Notes under the pieces: generated by a model | What the model saw: the letters and a program-made list of their open reading frames with translations, nothing else | The model's database searches: none | What the model was told of the DNA's origin: nothing | Position numbers and translations under genes: made by a program | In this document: in pieces, positions 1-8,542 of the stretch | Position numbering within the stretch: the first letter of the stretch is position 1 | Layout: each line of letters opens with the position of its first letter | Assembly: GCF_001192795.1 (NCBI RefSeq) | Contig: NZ_DF968181.1 | Location: 2,098,974 to 2,162,973 of the forward strand | Length of the DNA: 64,000 nt | Source of the DNA: Flexilinea flocculi | GTDB taxonomy: Bacteria; Chloroflexota; Anaerolineae; Anaerolineales; Anaerolineaceae | Direction: 5' to 3'

Positions 1-686
1 AGGCTGCCTTTGATCTATTAAATATCCATTACAGCGGATCCAGTTTTCCGGGCTGCGTGTTGGCTATGGATAAAAATCTGACAAAACAGATCTTATACGC
101 CAATGGTTTACCTACTTCTCCCTGGGTTCACATTCAAGATGTTCATCGTCCAAATTTTGAAAAAATCAGTAAAATCGGTCTTCCTTGCGTGATTAAACCT
201 GTGAACGGGGGATCCAGCATTGGCGTCAGCATTGCCACAACAATTGATGAACTAAAAGAAGGCATTCAAAAAGCTGCCAATTGTGACAAAGAAATTATCA
301 TCGAAAAGTATTTGGATGGTCGGGAATTTTGCGTCGGAATCCTCGATCAAAAAGCGCTGCCGGTCATTGAAATCATCCCTAAAGACGGCTGGTTTGATTA
401 TGAAAAAAAATACCAGCCCGGCTTAACTGCTGAAATCTGTCCGGCTGATATTTCCGAGAAACTGTCAGATGCCATGCAGCAGGCAGCCATAAAAATTCAC
501 AATGTGCTGAAACTCGGATTCTATTCACGGATCGATTTTAAAACAGACTCCAGCGGCGATTTTTACTGTCTGGAAGCCAATACACTTCCAGGTATGACAC
601 CCAACAGCTTGCTTCCCAAAGAAGCTGCTGCAGATCACATCCTTTATGCTGATTTATGCAATCATATAATTAATCACTGCAATTGA
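1..686 (+). CDS. ddl: D-alanine--D-alanine ligase, 5' truncated by window edge
   Basis: ATP-grasp ligase that joins two D-alanines for the peptidoglycan stem peptide in the cytoplasm. The reading frame is open from base 3 and reads through a typical Ddl segment (YSGSSFPGCVLAMDK), so the GTG at 57 is not the true start and the N-terminal part lies outside the window. Visible motifs are the ATP-grasp lysine/glycine stretch KPVNGGSSIGV, EKYLDGREF, and the C-terminal metal and substrate loop RIDF...LEANTLPGMTPNSLLP. It ends with TGA at 684-686. The next gene follows after 23 bp on the same strand. Substrate (D-Ala versus D-lactate) cannot be settled because the specificity region is only partly present. 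Confidence 0.93.
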   Translation, partial: AAFDLLNIHYSGSSFPGCVLAMDKNLTKQILYANGLPTSPWVHIQDVHRPNFEKISKIGLPCVIKPVNGGSSIGVSIATTIDELKEGIQKAANCDKEIIIEKYLDGREFCVGILDQKALPVIEIIPKDGWFDYEKKYQPGLTAEICPADISEKLSDAMQQAAIKIHNVLKLGFYSRIDFKTDSSGDFYCLEANTLPGMTPNSLLPKEAAADHILYADLCNHIINHCN

Positions 687-709
687 GATAATTAGAAAGG
701 ACGCTCACT

Positions 710-1051
710 ATGATCGATTTCGATAATCGCCCTTGGGGTCGCTGGGAAGAATACCTTTTTGAACCTGGTTATCGCGTAAAACGCATTATGGTTTTTCCGC
801 ACAAACGGTTATCACTGCAATACCACCGCATGCGCTCAGAAGTCTGGGTCATTGTTGAAGGTGCAGGTAAAATGACACTGGGAGAAAAAACATTTCCGAT
901 TAAAGCCGGAGATGTCATTCAAATTGAAAAAGAACAACCCCATCGCGTCGAAAATGATTCAGATACAATGCTTGTCCTCATCGAAACACAAATCGGAATC
1001 TGCCCGGAGGATGACATCGTCCGTATTGAAGATGACTTTGGCCGGAAATAA
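710..1051 (+). CDS. Small cupin, type II mannose-6-phosphate isomerase-like
   Basis: A 113-residue single-domain cupin matching the C-terminal isomerase domain of bifunctional ManC/PMI type II proteins: starts with DNRPWGRWEEY, then RVKRIMVFPHKRLSLQYHRMRSE (metal-binding His and Glu), VIVEGAGKMTLGE, and PHRVEN for the last histidine. Family knowledge suggests fructose-6-P/mannose-6-P isomerisation or another small sugar-phosphate reaction; stand-alone versions are poorly characterised. A good Shine-Dalgarno (aaagga, 695-700) precedes the ATG, and it probably shares a transcript with ddl. A terminator follows at once. Family call is firm, exact substrate is not. Confidence 0.85.
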   Translation: MIDFDNRPWGRWEEYLFEPGYRVKRIMVFPHKRLSLQYHRMRSEVWVIVEGAGKMTLGEKTFPIKAGDVIQIEKEQPHRVENDSDTMLVLIETQIGICPEDDIVRIEDDFGRK

Positions 1052-1057
1052 AAGATT

Positions 1058-1085
1058 AAAAAACTCCGAAAAATCGGAGTTTTTT
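1058..1085. terminator. Bidirectional Rho-independent terminator
   Basis: The stem AAACTCCGA / TCGGAGTTT around a short A-rich loop has a T-run on the plus side and an A-run on the other, so it can end both the ddl-cupin transcript and the convergent ABC-permease transcript. Bases 1086-1232 contain no gene or repeat that I recognise. Confidence 0.8.
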
Positions 1086-1232
1086 AATACAGTCTATAAT
1101 GTAAAATTTTGAAAAGGCTTCTATTAAAAACGAGAAAGCTCGCTGATGTGTTGTTTTTGCGATCTGTGAAAACTCCCCATCATGAAGTAATTCCACTCAT
1201 ACTTGAATCGCTGTTGTCACGCAAAGATTTAT

Positions 1233-2498
1233 TTATTCTTTTTCATAAGGAGTACCGCTGGCAGCCGGACCTGAGCTGCTGCCAACTACACCTGCTAATA
1301 CGACAATCGTCACCAGATATGGCAGCATATTGATGAATTGGCCAGGAATGGAAGATCCGAGGATCGATACAGATGAGGACAATGAATCGGCAAAACCAAA
1401 CAGTATCCCAGCCAACATCGTGCGGAAGGGGATCCAGTTGCCAAAGATCATAGCAGCAAGGCCGATGAACCCTTTGCCGGAAGTCATTCCCTCATCAAAG
1501 CGGCCGACTGATCCAAGTGAAAAATAAGCCCCGGCAAAACCTGCCAGCAACCCGCCCAGGATAACAGCCATATAACGCGTCTTAAACACGTTAATTCCCA
1601 AGGTGTCTGCTGCCTTAGGATGTTCTCCTACTGCACGCAGACGCAAACCCCAGCGAGTCTTAAACAAACCAAATTGCAGCAGGATCAAAAGAAGAAACAT
1701 GCCGTAGACAAACAGACTGTTATCGAAGATGATCGGCCCGATAAATGGAATATCCGCAAGTCCTGGAATGGCAACACTCGGAAAACGTGGTGTTTTATTC
1801 AGATTTGGAAAATTCTGCAGGTACATGGAAGAAATATAACTGGTCATTCCGGTAGAAAATATATTGATAACTGTACCGGATACAATCTGGTTAATTTTAT
1901 ATTTAATCGAAAGCCAGGCATGAACCAACGCCAAAATACCGCCGCCTAACATAGCTGCTGCCAGACCGAGCCAAATATTCTTCGTCGTGGAACCCACAAC
2001 CGATCCCAGCATCGCACCCATCAGCATCATTCCTTCAATGGCAATATTGACAACTCCAGCCCGCTCACACAGAATTCCACAGAATCCGCCAAGAATAATC
2101 GGTACTGCCATCGATAAAGCAGATGCCAGCAGTCCCGCTAAATTCAGCATTTTATTGGCTGCAACATAGACGGTAAAGGCGAAGACAAAAATCAGAGACA
2201 CCAATATCAAAATCAAATTCGAGCGGCGCCCAAATCCAAACACAAATTGATAAGCCCCGATCAAAAAAAGCAGAATGCCACAGATCCAAAGTGTACGATT
2301 TGTCTGGATCAGCCAATCCGACATCATACCGCGGGTAATGCCACCGGGAGTCATTGCAAAAGTAGTAACCGTATCTGCAGAAAAATGTCTATTAAAGACC
2401 AACAAAACAAAGAGACCCAACAGAAGAAAAACAAATCCCATGATACGATCCCGCGGACTGACTTCATGTTTCAGATAAACAGGTTTCGCCTTTATCAT
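1233..2498 (-). CDS. BMP-type nucleoside/sugar ABC transporter permease (second)
   Basis: Inner-membrane permease of the BPD_transp_2 (PF02653) family, which partners with BMP binding proteins to import nucleosides or related sugars. The protein is almost all hydrophobic, with about ten membrane segments, and has the family signature RLRAVGEHPKAADTLGIN in the cytoplasmic loop (roughly residue 290-310). The start at 2498 (MIKAKP) was chosen because it has GGGAGG seven bases upstream and forms a TAATG junction with the preceding permease gene; an in-frame ATG at 2513 would have no such site. It is the last gene of the operon and faces the terminator at 1058-1085. Confidence 0.92.
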   Translation of the reverse strand: MIKAKPVYLKHEVSPRDRIMGFVFLLLGLFVLLVFNRHFSADTVTTFAMTPGGITRGMMSDWLIQTNRTLWICGILLFLIGAYQFVFGFGRRSNLILILVSLIFVFAFTVYVAANKMLNLAGLLASALSMAVPIILGGFCGILCERAGVVNIAIEGMMLMGAMLGSVVGSTTKNIWLGLAAAMLGGGILALVHAWLSIKYKINQIVSGTVINIFSTGMTSYISSMYLQNFPNLNKTPRFPSVAIPGLADIPFIGPIIFDNSLFVYGMFLLLILLQFGLFKTRWGLRLRAVGEHPKAADTLGINVFKTRYMAVILGGLLAGFAGAYFSLGSVGRFDEGMTSGKGFIGLAAMIFGNWIPFRTMLAGILFGFADSLSSSVSILGSSIPGQFINMLPYLVTIVVLAGVVGSSSGPAASGTPYEKE

Positions 2499-3796
2499 TA
2501 TTTCCCTCCCCAACCAGAGACATTAACCGCTGCCGGCGCTTGAGTTTTCTTCGCACGCAGATGATAAACCGTTCGGATAATTGCCGGAGCTGCAATGAAC
2601 ATCAGAATAAATGCCTGGACGATGGAAACGATATCCAAGGGAATACCTGTGTTCGACATCATATTTCGCGATCCTGTTCTTAAAAGACCGAATAACAGTG
2701 CTGACAGAATGCAGCCCAGCGGATTATTATTCGCCAGCAAAGCCAGTGCAATGGAATCGAAGCCATATCCGGCAGAAACACCCAAACCCATCGTATAGGT
2801 CACTCCTAACACCTGATTAGCACCGCATAAACCGTTCAATGCTCCGGAAATCGTCATGCCAAGAACAGTCCATATTCCGATATTTAATCCGGCATATTTT
2901 GCAGCATGCTTATTCGCTCCGGCCATTTGTAAATTGAAACCCCATTTGGTTTTGAAAAGGAAGAACCAGATCAGTACTGCCATCAACAGCGCAAACAGAA
3001 AGCCCCAATGCAACGTCAGAGGCTTTTTGAAAATCAGCGGGATTTTCGCAGATTCCTGCACAGAATTGGAAATCGGCATTCCGCCGCTGCCGGCTTTTGT
3101 CATCGGTCCGGTCAGCAAAAATTCTACCAGACGCAGCGCTATATAATTCAGCATGATGGTGTTAATCACCTCATGAGAACCCGTTTTTGCTTTCAACCAG
3201 CCTGGAATAAAACCCCAGATACCTCCGGCGATAATTCCCACCAGCACCGATAACGGCAAATGAATGGCTCTCGGTAAATCGGCAAAAGCAAATCCGACAA
3301 AGGCCGCTGCAGTCCCACCCACATAAATCTGCCCTTCACCGCCAACATTAAAAACAACGGCACGAAAACCAAGTGCCAAAGCCAGACCGGACAGAAGATA
3401 CGGAGTGGTTTCAACCAGGCTCTGGCTAATCGGTTTGAACACACGGTCAATTTTTTCACCGGTCCGCAAAGCCTCCATGATTTTTGACGGGCTGCCGAAA
3501 GCACCTGCAAATAAGGCACCATATGCATTCCCCACAACGGAAAAAACCGCTTTTAATCCTGTCCCCAGTCCTTTACTAAAAGCTTCGTAAACGTCCGGCG
3601 ATGTAAAGACAATAATCAGCGCTCCTAAAAATAAACCGGAAAATATTGCCAGAAAAGGGATCTGGATCGCAGACCATAGCTTCGAAAAGAAGCTGCTGTC
3701 GTTAGAAGGTTTTCGTGATAATTCCTGCAAAAAGATTTCACCGGCTTGTTTCGCTTCATTTTTTTTCTGTTCAGAATCTTTTTCTAATGCGCTCAT
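2498..3796 (-). CDS. BMP-type nucleoside/sugar ABC transporter permease (first)
   Basis: Second membrane subunit of the same importer, also PF02653-like, with a long hydrophilic N-terminus (about 45 residues) before the first membrane segment. The loop FNLQMAGANKHAAKYAGLNI corresponds to the EAA-like loop of this family. An ATG at 3802 overlaps the ATPase stop as ATGA, but the ATG at 3796 lies seven bases after GGGAG and fits the ribosome-binding geometry better. Tight overlap with genes on both sides indicates translational coupling. Together with its neighbour it would form the heterodimeric channel. Confidence 0.92.
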   Translation of the reverse strand: MSALEKDSEQKKNEAKQAGEIFLQELSRKPSNDSSFFSKLWSAIQIPFLAIFSGLFLGALIIVFTSPDVYEAFSKGLGTGLKAVFSVVGNAYGALFAGAFGSPSKIMEALRTGEKIDRVFKPISQSLVETTPYLLSGLALALGFRAVVFNVGGEGQIYVGGTAAAFVGFAFADLPRAIHLPLSVLVGIIAGGIWGFIPGWLKAKTGSHEVINTIMLNYIALRLVEFLLTGPMTKAGSGGMPISNSVQESAKIPLIFKKPLTLHWGFLFALLMAVLIWFFLFKTKWGFNLQMAGANKHAAKYAGLNIGIWTVLGMTISGALNGLCGANQVLGVTYTMGLGVSAGYGFDSIALALLANNNPLGCILSALLFGLLRTGSRNMMSNTGIPLDIVSIVQAFILMFIAAPAIIRTVYHLRAKKTQAPAAVNVSGWGGK

Positions 3797-3798
3797 AT

Positions 3799-5361
3799 TC
3801 ATTCTCCCGTCGAAGATTTCTCAGCCACGGTTTCAGATCCGGAAACGCTCTGCTGGCTGATGCCCGCCATATAAAGCCCGATTTCAGATTTTGAGACGGC
3901 CTCTGTATCGACTGTCACAATGGCTTCGCCTTTATACATAACAAGAATTCGATCTGACAGTTCCATGATTTCATCCAATTCAGAAGAAATCAACAGAATG
4001 CCGCATCCTTCATCCCGTTTTTTCAACAATTGTCCATGTATATATTCAATCGAACCGACATCCAGACCCCTTGTCGGCTGAGACGCTACAATCAGACGGT
4101 TGTCTCGGCTTAACTCACGGGCAACAATGACTTTCTGCTGATTTCCACCTGATAAAGTTCCAACATCGGTCAGCGGGCTGGGAGTTCGTACATCAAACGC
4201 GGAAATTAGATTTTCAGCATTTTTGCGAATCTCTCTGCGGTCTAAGATGCCATTTTTCGAAAAAGGCGGCTTGTAATAAGTGCATAACATCAGATTATCC
4301 TCAACCGGGAAGCTGAGAATTAATCCATCTCGTTGCCTGTCTTCCGGAACATGAGCCCCACCTGCTTCAACAAATTCACGCGGTTTGATTTTTCGGATCG
4401 ACTTACCAGAAATCTGGATTTCCCCGCTTTCAAACTCACGCATACCGGTTACTGCTTCCTCAAGTTCGGTCTGACCGTTGCCCTGGACTCCGGCAATTCC
4501 GAGGATTTCCCCGCTATGAAGTGTGAAGGATATGCCATGGACAGTAATTTTCTTGGTCGAATCTGCCACAACAAGGTCTTGGACTTGTAAAACGACCTCC
4601 CCCTTTTTTGCCTTGTTCTTCTCCTGATTCAGATTGACTGCCCGTCCAACCATCATTTCCGCTAATTTTTCCTGATCAGCTTTATCAGGTGTAGTTTCCC
4701 CGATGACTCTGCCGCGCCGGATTACCATGATCCGGTCGGAATACTCCAATACTTCGCGCAGTTTATGCGTAATGAAAATGATCGATTTTCCCTTATCCGT
4801 CAAAGAGCGCATAATTTTAAACAGCTCATCCGCTTCCTGCGGGGTTAATACAGCCGTGGGTTCATCAAATATCAGAATATTGGCATCGCGATACAACAAC
4901 TTAATAATTTCAACGCGCTGTTGTACACCGACAGGTAAATCGCCTACCATCGCATTCGGATCCACATTCAGGTTGAACTGCTTGGAGATCTCCATGATCC
5001 TGGCTGCTGCTGTTTTTCGATCAAGGATATCGCCCAAAATAAGAGATTCTTCACCCAGCATCACATTATCTGTCACTGTAAAAACTGGAATCAGCATGAA
5101 ATGCTGATGAACCATTCCAATTCCGGCCTTAATCGCGTCAATCGACGAATGGACATTAATTTGTTGTCCATTAATGAAAATTGTTCCGCCATCCGGCTGA
5201 TATAATCCATACAGAATATTCATCAGTGTGGATTTTCCGGCGCCATTCTCACCCAGGAGCGCTAATATCTCGCCCTTTTCCAGCTTTAAATCAATATGAT
5301 CATTTGCCAGAACCCCCGGAAATTGTTTTGTGATTTCTTTTAATTCAAGTACTGGAGTCAT
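3799..5361 (-). CDS. Double-domain ATPase of BMP-type nucleoside/sugar ABC transporter
   Basis: A 520-residue ATPase with two fused ABC domains, as in RbsA/NupO-like proteins. The first domain has Walker A GENGAGKST, a degenerate signature (LPVGVQQR) and Walker B NILIFDEPTAVL. The second has a degenerate P-loop (GVQGNGQTE), as is usual for this family, but an intact LSGGNQQK signature. The start at 5361 (MTPVLELK) has GAGGAG upstream; the longer frame to 5454 adds about 31 residues with no family similarity. It overlaps the downstream permease by ATGA. It sits 380 bp after the binding-protein gene, separated by a terminator and a palindromic repeat. Confidence 0.94.
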   Translation of the reverse strand: MTPVLELKEITKQFPGVLANDHIDLKLEKGEILALLGENGAGKSTLMNILYGLYQPDGGTIFINGQQINVHSSIDAIKAGIGMVHQHFMLIPVFTVTDNVMLGEESLILGDILDRKTAAARIMEISKQFNLNVDPNAMVGDLPVGVQQRVEIIKLLYRDANILIFDEPTAVLTPQEADELFKIMRSLTDKGKSIIFITHKLREVLEYSDRIMVIRRGRVIGETTPDKADQEKLAEMMVGRAVNLNQEKNKAKKGEVVLQVQDLVVADSTKKITVHGISFTLHSGEILGIAGVQGNGQTELEEAVTGMREFESGEIQISGKSIRKIKPREFVEAGGAHVPEDRQRDGLILSFPVEDNLMLCTYYKPPFSKNGILDRREIRKNAENLISAFDVRTPSPLTDVGTLSGGNQQKVIVARELSRDNRLIVASQPTRGLDVGSIEYIHGQLLKKRDEGCGILLISSELDEIMELSDRILVMYKGEAIVTVDTEAVSKSEIGLYMAGISQQSVSGSETVAEKSSTGE

Positions 5362-5602
5362 CTTCTTCTCCTCTTTTGTGTATTTTTTCTGGAAAAGAAA
5401 CACGGGTGAAGAACTGCAATGCCATATTCTTATGCCCGTTTTTGCGATTCTCAAATAAAAATATGTCAGAAAAAATAAGATTAAATTGAAACGTTCTGCA
5501 TACTCGGCTTATCGTTGCGTGAATCCTATTTTTTCAATAATTTTATCATCATCCCCTAAATGCAACTATGCCACCGATTTAAAATTTAAAAAATAAAAAG
5601 AA

Positions 5603-5651
5603 TTGTTGTTGTGATGTTTATACGCAAAGCGTATAAACATCACAACAACAA
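5603..5651. repeat. Intergenic palindromic repeat, central hairpin copy A
   Basis: A perfect 23-bp inverted repeat around a 3-base AAA loop (left arm 5603-5625, right arm 5629-5651). This is the best-preserved central hairpin of the repeat family in the window; its outer CAGCAATTCGAAATAT-type arms are decayed here. The 5362-5740 gap otherwise holds only the terminator for the binding-protein gene. In an RNA it would be a very stable stem between the bmp gene and the ATPase gene. Confidence 0.85.
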
Positions 5652-5687
5652 CGATTCCCCTCTATATATTGAATTTCTGATCGAATG

Positions 5688-5720
5688 AAAAAGGAGGCGG
5701 TTTTTTTCCGCCTCCTTTTT
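5688..5720 (-). terminator. Rho-independent terminator after the BMP gene
   Basis: GGAGGCGG / CCGCCTCC stem flanked by A-run and T-run, 21 bases beyond the stop of the binding-protein gene. Partial termination here would give more binding protein than membrane subunits, as is common in ABC operons. Confidence 0.85.
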
Positions 5721-5740
5721 ATCTTTGTAAGACTTTCAGG

Positions 5741-6769
5741 CTATTTTACCTGTTTAAATGCCGGATTCAATGCAATTTCACCGCTGATTATCTTCTCCCG
5801 AATTGGATCCAGGTCGGCAATCACATCGGCAGGAACAACAGATTCTAAATCATGGAACGGAGCCAGATCAACGCCCTTGGTTGCAAGCGTACCAACAATC
5901 AAACCGCCTTTAAAGGTCCCGTCAACAACGGATTTAATCACTTCCAACGTGGTTGAATCCATCTTTTTCACAACGGATGTCAAAATCATGTCTGTATTTT
6001 CAGGATAAGCATAATACCAGTCAGAATCGACACCGATCACGTAACCGGATCCGCGATCTTCCATCGCTGCGATCGTGCCACCGCCGACAGGTCCGGCAAC
6101 CGGCATGATGATGTCAGCGCCCTGGTCCATCATGGTGATGGTAACCTGCTTACCTTTTTCCAGATCGTCGAAGGAATCAACACAGGTTCCTTCTTGTTTT
6201 TCAACATCCCAGCCCAGTACTTTCACATTGGTATCATGTGTTTCATTGTAATAAGCAGCTCCGCGGGCATATCCGTCCATGAAAATGGTGACAGTCGGAA
6301 TGCACATACCGCCATAGGTGCCGATTACACCGGTTTTCGTTACAGAGGCTGCAACGTAACCAGCCAGGAAAGCAGCTTCATCAGTCTGGAAAACCTGATC
6401 AACCGTATTCGGTTTCGAAATGCTGGCATCAATGGTGCTGAATTTAAAATCCGGATACGCATCAGAAGCAGCAATTGTTGCGTCAGAAAGCATATATCCA
6501 ACAGTAATAATCAGATCACATTCATCATCGATGAATTGTTCAATATTGGGTGCATAATCTGCATCCGAAGTTGATTCCAGGACAACACCTTCGACACCAA
6601 ACTCTTTTTCTGCCTGCAAAACGCCGTTCCAGGCTGTCTCATTGAAGGATTTATCATCAACGCCGCCCGTATCGGTAACCTGACAAATCTTAATTGGATC
6701 AGCCGCCATCACTGGCATACACAAAACCAATACAACCAATAATGCAAGAATCAAACTGATTTTCTTCAT
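5741..6769 (-). CDS. BMP-family ABC transporter substrate-binding protein
   Basis: Exported binding protein of the BMP/PnrA (Med) family for purine nucleosides or similar ligands. It has a signal peptide (residues about 1-22, MKKISLILALL...VMA before ADP) without a canonical lipobox, then the family opening KICQVTDTGGVDDKSFNETAW and the later motifs ITVGYMLSDA and GVDSDWYY. At 342 residues it is of ordinary family length. A strong Shine-Dalgarno (AAGGAGAG) precedes the ATG. It is the first gene of the transporter operon, followed by its own terminator at 5688-5720. Confidence 0.94.
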   Translation of the reverse strand: MKKISLILALLVVLVLCMPVMAADPIKICQVTDTGGVDDKSFNETAWNGVLQAEKEFGVEGVVLESTSDADYAPNIEQFIDDECDLIITVGYMLSDATIAASDAYPDFKFSTIDASISKPNTVDQVFQTDEAAFLAGYVAASVTKTGVIGTYGGMCIPTVTIFMDGYARGAAYYNETHDTNVKVLGWDVEKQEGTCVDSFDDLEKGKQVTITMMDQGADIIMPVAGPVGGGTIAAMEDRGSGYVIGVDSDWYYAYPENTDMILTSVVKKMDSTTLEVIKSVVDGTFKGGLIVGTLATKGVDLAPFHDLESVVPADVIADLDPIREKIISGEIALNPAFKQVK

Positions 6770-6817
6770 TCTTCTCTCCTTATTTGGGTGAATTTATGTT
6801 TCCATTCTCGTAAATTT

Positions 6818-6846
6818 ATTATACAAGCGAACACAAAAAATATCCA
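6818..6846 (-). promoter_or_regulatory. Probable promoter of the BMP transporter operon
   Basis: On the minus strand, TGGATA (6846-6841) and a perfect TATAAT (6823-6818) are separated by exactly 17 bases. The -35 box matches consensus at 4 of 6 positions. It ends only 20 bp from the IS element at 6867, so the insertion spared it. Confidence 0.6.
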
Positions 6847-6866
6847 GTTTATTTCAGTGATTCGAA

Positions 6867-6928
6867 CGGTGTGTATCAAAAGAAAATGTTACTTTGCGGG
6901 GATCGAAGAATCAAATAAAAATGTTACC
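6867..6928. repeat. IS left end with two tandem transposase-binding-like motifs
   Basis: Motif copies at 6872-6892 and 6908-6928, both ending in ATGTTAC, spaced 36 bp apart. They mirror the two copies at the right end. Confidence 0.75.
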
Positions 6929-7106
6929 CAACAGCCACGAAAAATGTAGAGATGTGTAGGCATCTCTACGATAGTAAATTGGGCACATCCAGTGCTCGAG
7001 TTGCTCCCCAGCAGAGCTCTATCCCCTGGAAGTGCAGGGGCATTTTACCATAAACGATAGGAATTGGCCCAAAGCGAAAAACCCAAACAGCCAATTTTTA
7101 TCGTTA

Positions 7107-8279
7107 CTATGTTTGATAAGAAGAAGTTTCGGCAAGAATACGGAGCAGATCATTGATTTCTGCAAGGATATTGACGGGATTTGATGCAACATACAGGTAT
7201 ACAAGAGAAGCCTTTTTGGGAGAGGATAAGTCGCCAGATTGAAGGATTCGACGGTAAGGTGTTTTAGCAGAATCATATTTTGGAGAAAAGACACCGGCAT
7301 CTTTGTCTGGTCTGGCAATGGTCTTACGTACAGGTTGGAAGAAATTATTGAACACATGGTTCAGCTGATAAATACGTTGAATGAGTGCAAAATGGTCTGG
7401 AGTATAGAAGCGGTTGTATCCAAGCAAACGTCTGACTACGGCCCAGTTCTTTTGTTCAACATGAGCTTGATCGTTCTTCCTGTAGGGCCTTGATCGGGTG
7501 AAGATTATCTTTCTTTCCCGATTATTGCAATAATCAAAAAGGAGATGGTTGATGAACTCGGAGCCATTATCAGAATCAATACCAAGGATGGGATAAGGTA
7601 AAAGGGATTCAAGCAAAGTCATCACTTCCACAACGGCTTCCTTTGATTTGTTCCGGAGAATGAAGTTATCTGTCCAACCGGTGCATACATCGGTAGCTGT
7701 CAATGTGTAAAAGAAAGTTCCTGCTGCTGATTGCCCGCAATGAGCAACAAGGTCTATCTCCAGAAATCCAGGGCGATTATCATCCCAGTCCATCCCCGTT
7801 CGGATCGCAATCTGTTTCTTGAGTAATCCGCCGGGCTTAGTCATGGTTTTGCCTTTTCCTTGATGGTTTTTCTTGTATTCCCTCAGATTTCGATTGATAG
7901 TTGCCGAACTCATCTCAGTTAGCAGACGTTTTTCCTCAGATGTGAAGTACATTTCATTGCATCGCTCCAGTATATCTATCAGCTCGGAAATGTATGGCTG
8001 TAATCGCTGTCCGCAGATATAATTGCTGATCTCGTACAACCGTTCCAACTTTTCGATTATCTCTCGTGGATACTTCTTTTTCCGCCCAGGTCTCTTTTTG
8101 AACGTCTTTGGCCGAAGATCTGAATGCAATAAACGTATCGCCGTCTTCCGGTGGTAACCAGTGCTCTCGACAAATTCATCGAGAATTTTTTCTTTCGCCG
8201 CCTTGTTCGCTTTTAGATATCGGGATTGTATTTGCGTTGCTAATTCCAGCCTGCTCTTCTTACTCATTTTGTTACCCAT
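7107..8279 (-). CDS. IS transposase with integrase (rve) catalytic core
   Basis: A 390-residue transposase. The N-terminal part (about 1-60) is a helix-turn-helix followed by a basic stretch (KTFKKRPGRKKKYPRE). The retroviral-integrase-like core runs from about residue 165, with the three acidic residues visible in LEIDLVAHCG, LGIDSDNGSEF and AHVEQKN. It is full length with no frameshift, so the element may be active. The start at 8279 has GGAGG about nine bases upstream. The protein resembles the integrase-core transposases often left unclassified in Chloroflexota and Thermotogota; I cannot assign an IS family name from sequence alone. Confidence 0.9.
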   Translation of the reverse strand: MGNKMSKKSRLELATQIQSRYLKANKAAKEKILDEFVESTGYHRKTAIRLLHSDLRPKTFKKRPGRKKKYPREIIEKLERLYEISNYICGQRLQPYISELIDILERCNEMYFTSEEKRLLTEMSSATINRNLREYKKNHQGKGKTMTKPGGLLKKQIAIRTGMDWDDNRPGFLEIDLVAHCGQSAAGTFFYTLTATDVCTGWTDNFILRNKSKEAVVEVMTLLESLLPYPILGIDSDNGSEFINHLLFDYCNNRERKIIFTRSRPYRKNDQAHVEQKNWAVVRRLLGYNRFYTPDHFALIQRIYQLNHVFNNFFQPVRKTIARPDKDAGVFSPKYDSAKTPYRRILQSGDLSSPKKASLVYLYVASNPVNILAEINDLLRILAETSSYQT

Positions 8280-8301
8280 CAGCCTTTCCTCCGCAGCTTA
8301 T

Positions 8302-8362
8302 GGTAACAATTTATTTTGATTCACCGATACTTCTTCGGTAACATTAATTATGATTCACGTCG
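8302..8362. repeat. IS right end with two tandem transposase-binding-like motifs
   Basis: Motif copies in inverse orientation at 8302-8323 and 8337-8357, spaced 35 bp apart, followed by the terminal bases to 8362 and the CGAA duplication. Confidence 0.75.
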
Positions 8363-8542
8363 CGAAATATGGATTAACCCTCCAAATTTAAAAACAAGCT
8401 ATAATCGGTTTTATATGCCATGTTGATCTCCCATATAATTTTTGTAACAATAAGAATTCTTCTGACTTACCTCTTATATTCAAGTACTAAATAATTTATA
8501 AAGAATAAATTTACAACAACGATATAATTTTGGAGCTGAATT

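Larger units (their letters stand above)
6867..8362 (-). mobile_element. Complete IS element with DDE (rve) transposase and CGAA target duplication
   Basis: A 1496-bp element. The left end begins cggtgtgtatcaaa and the reverse complement of the right end begins cgacgtgaatcata. The bases CGAA lie just outside both ends (6863-6866 and 8363-8366). Each end carries two copies of a roughly 21-bp TGAATCA...ATGTTACC motif. Joining the flanks across one CGAA restores cagtgattCGAAatatgg, which is the outer arm of the intergenic repeat, so the IS landed inside a repeat copy. Inside the element, the non-coding left part (6929-7106) holds two hairpins (6946-6969 and 7023-7040). Confidence 0.85.

Noticed and set aside
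7019-7357. 112-codon minus-strand ORF inside the IS
   Set aside because: It is a shadow frame of the transposase gene and the hairpin region; no family similarity.
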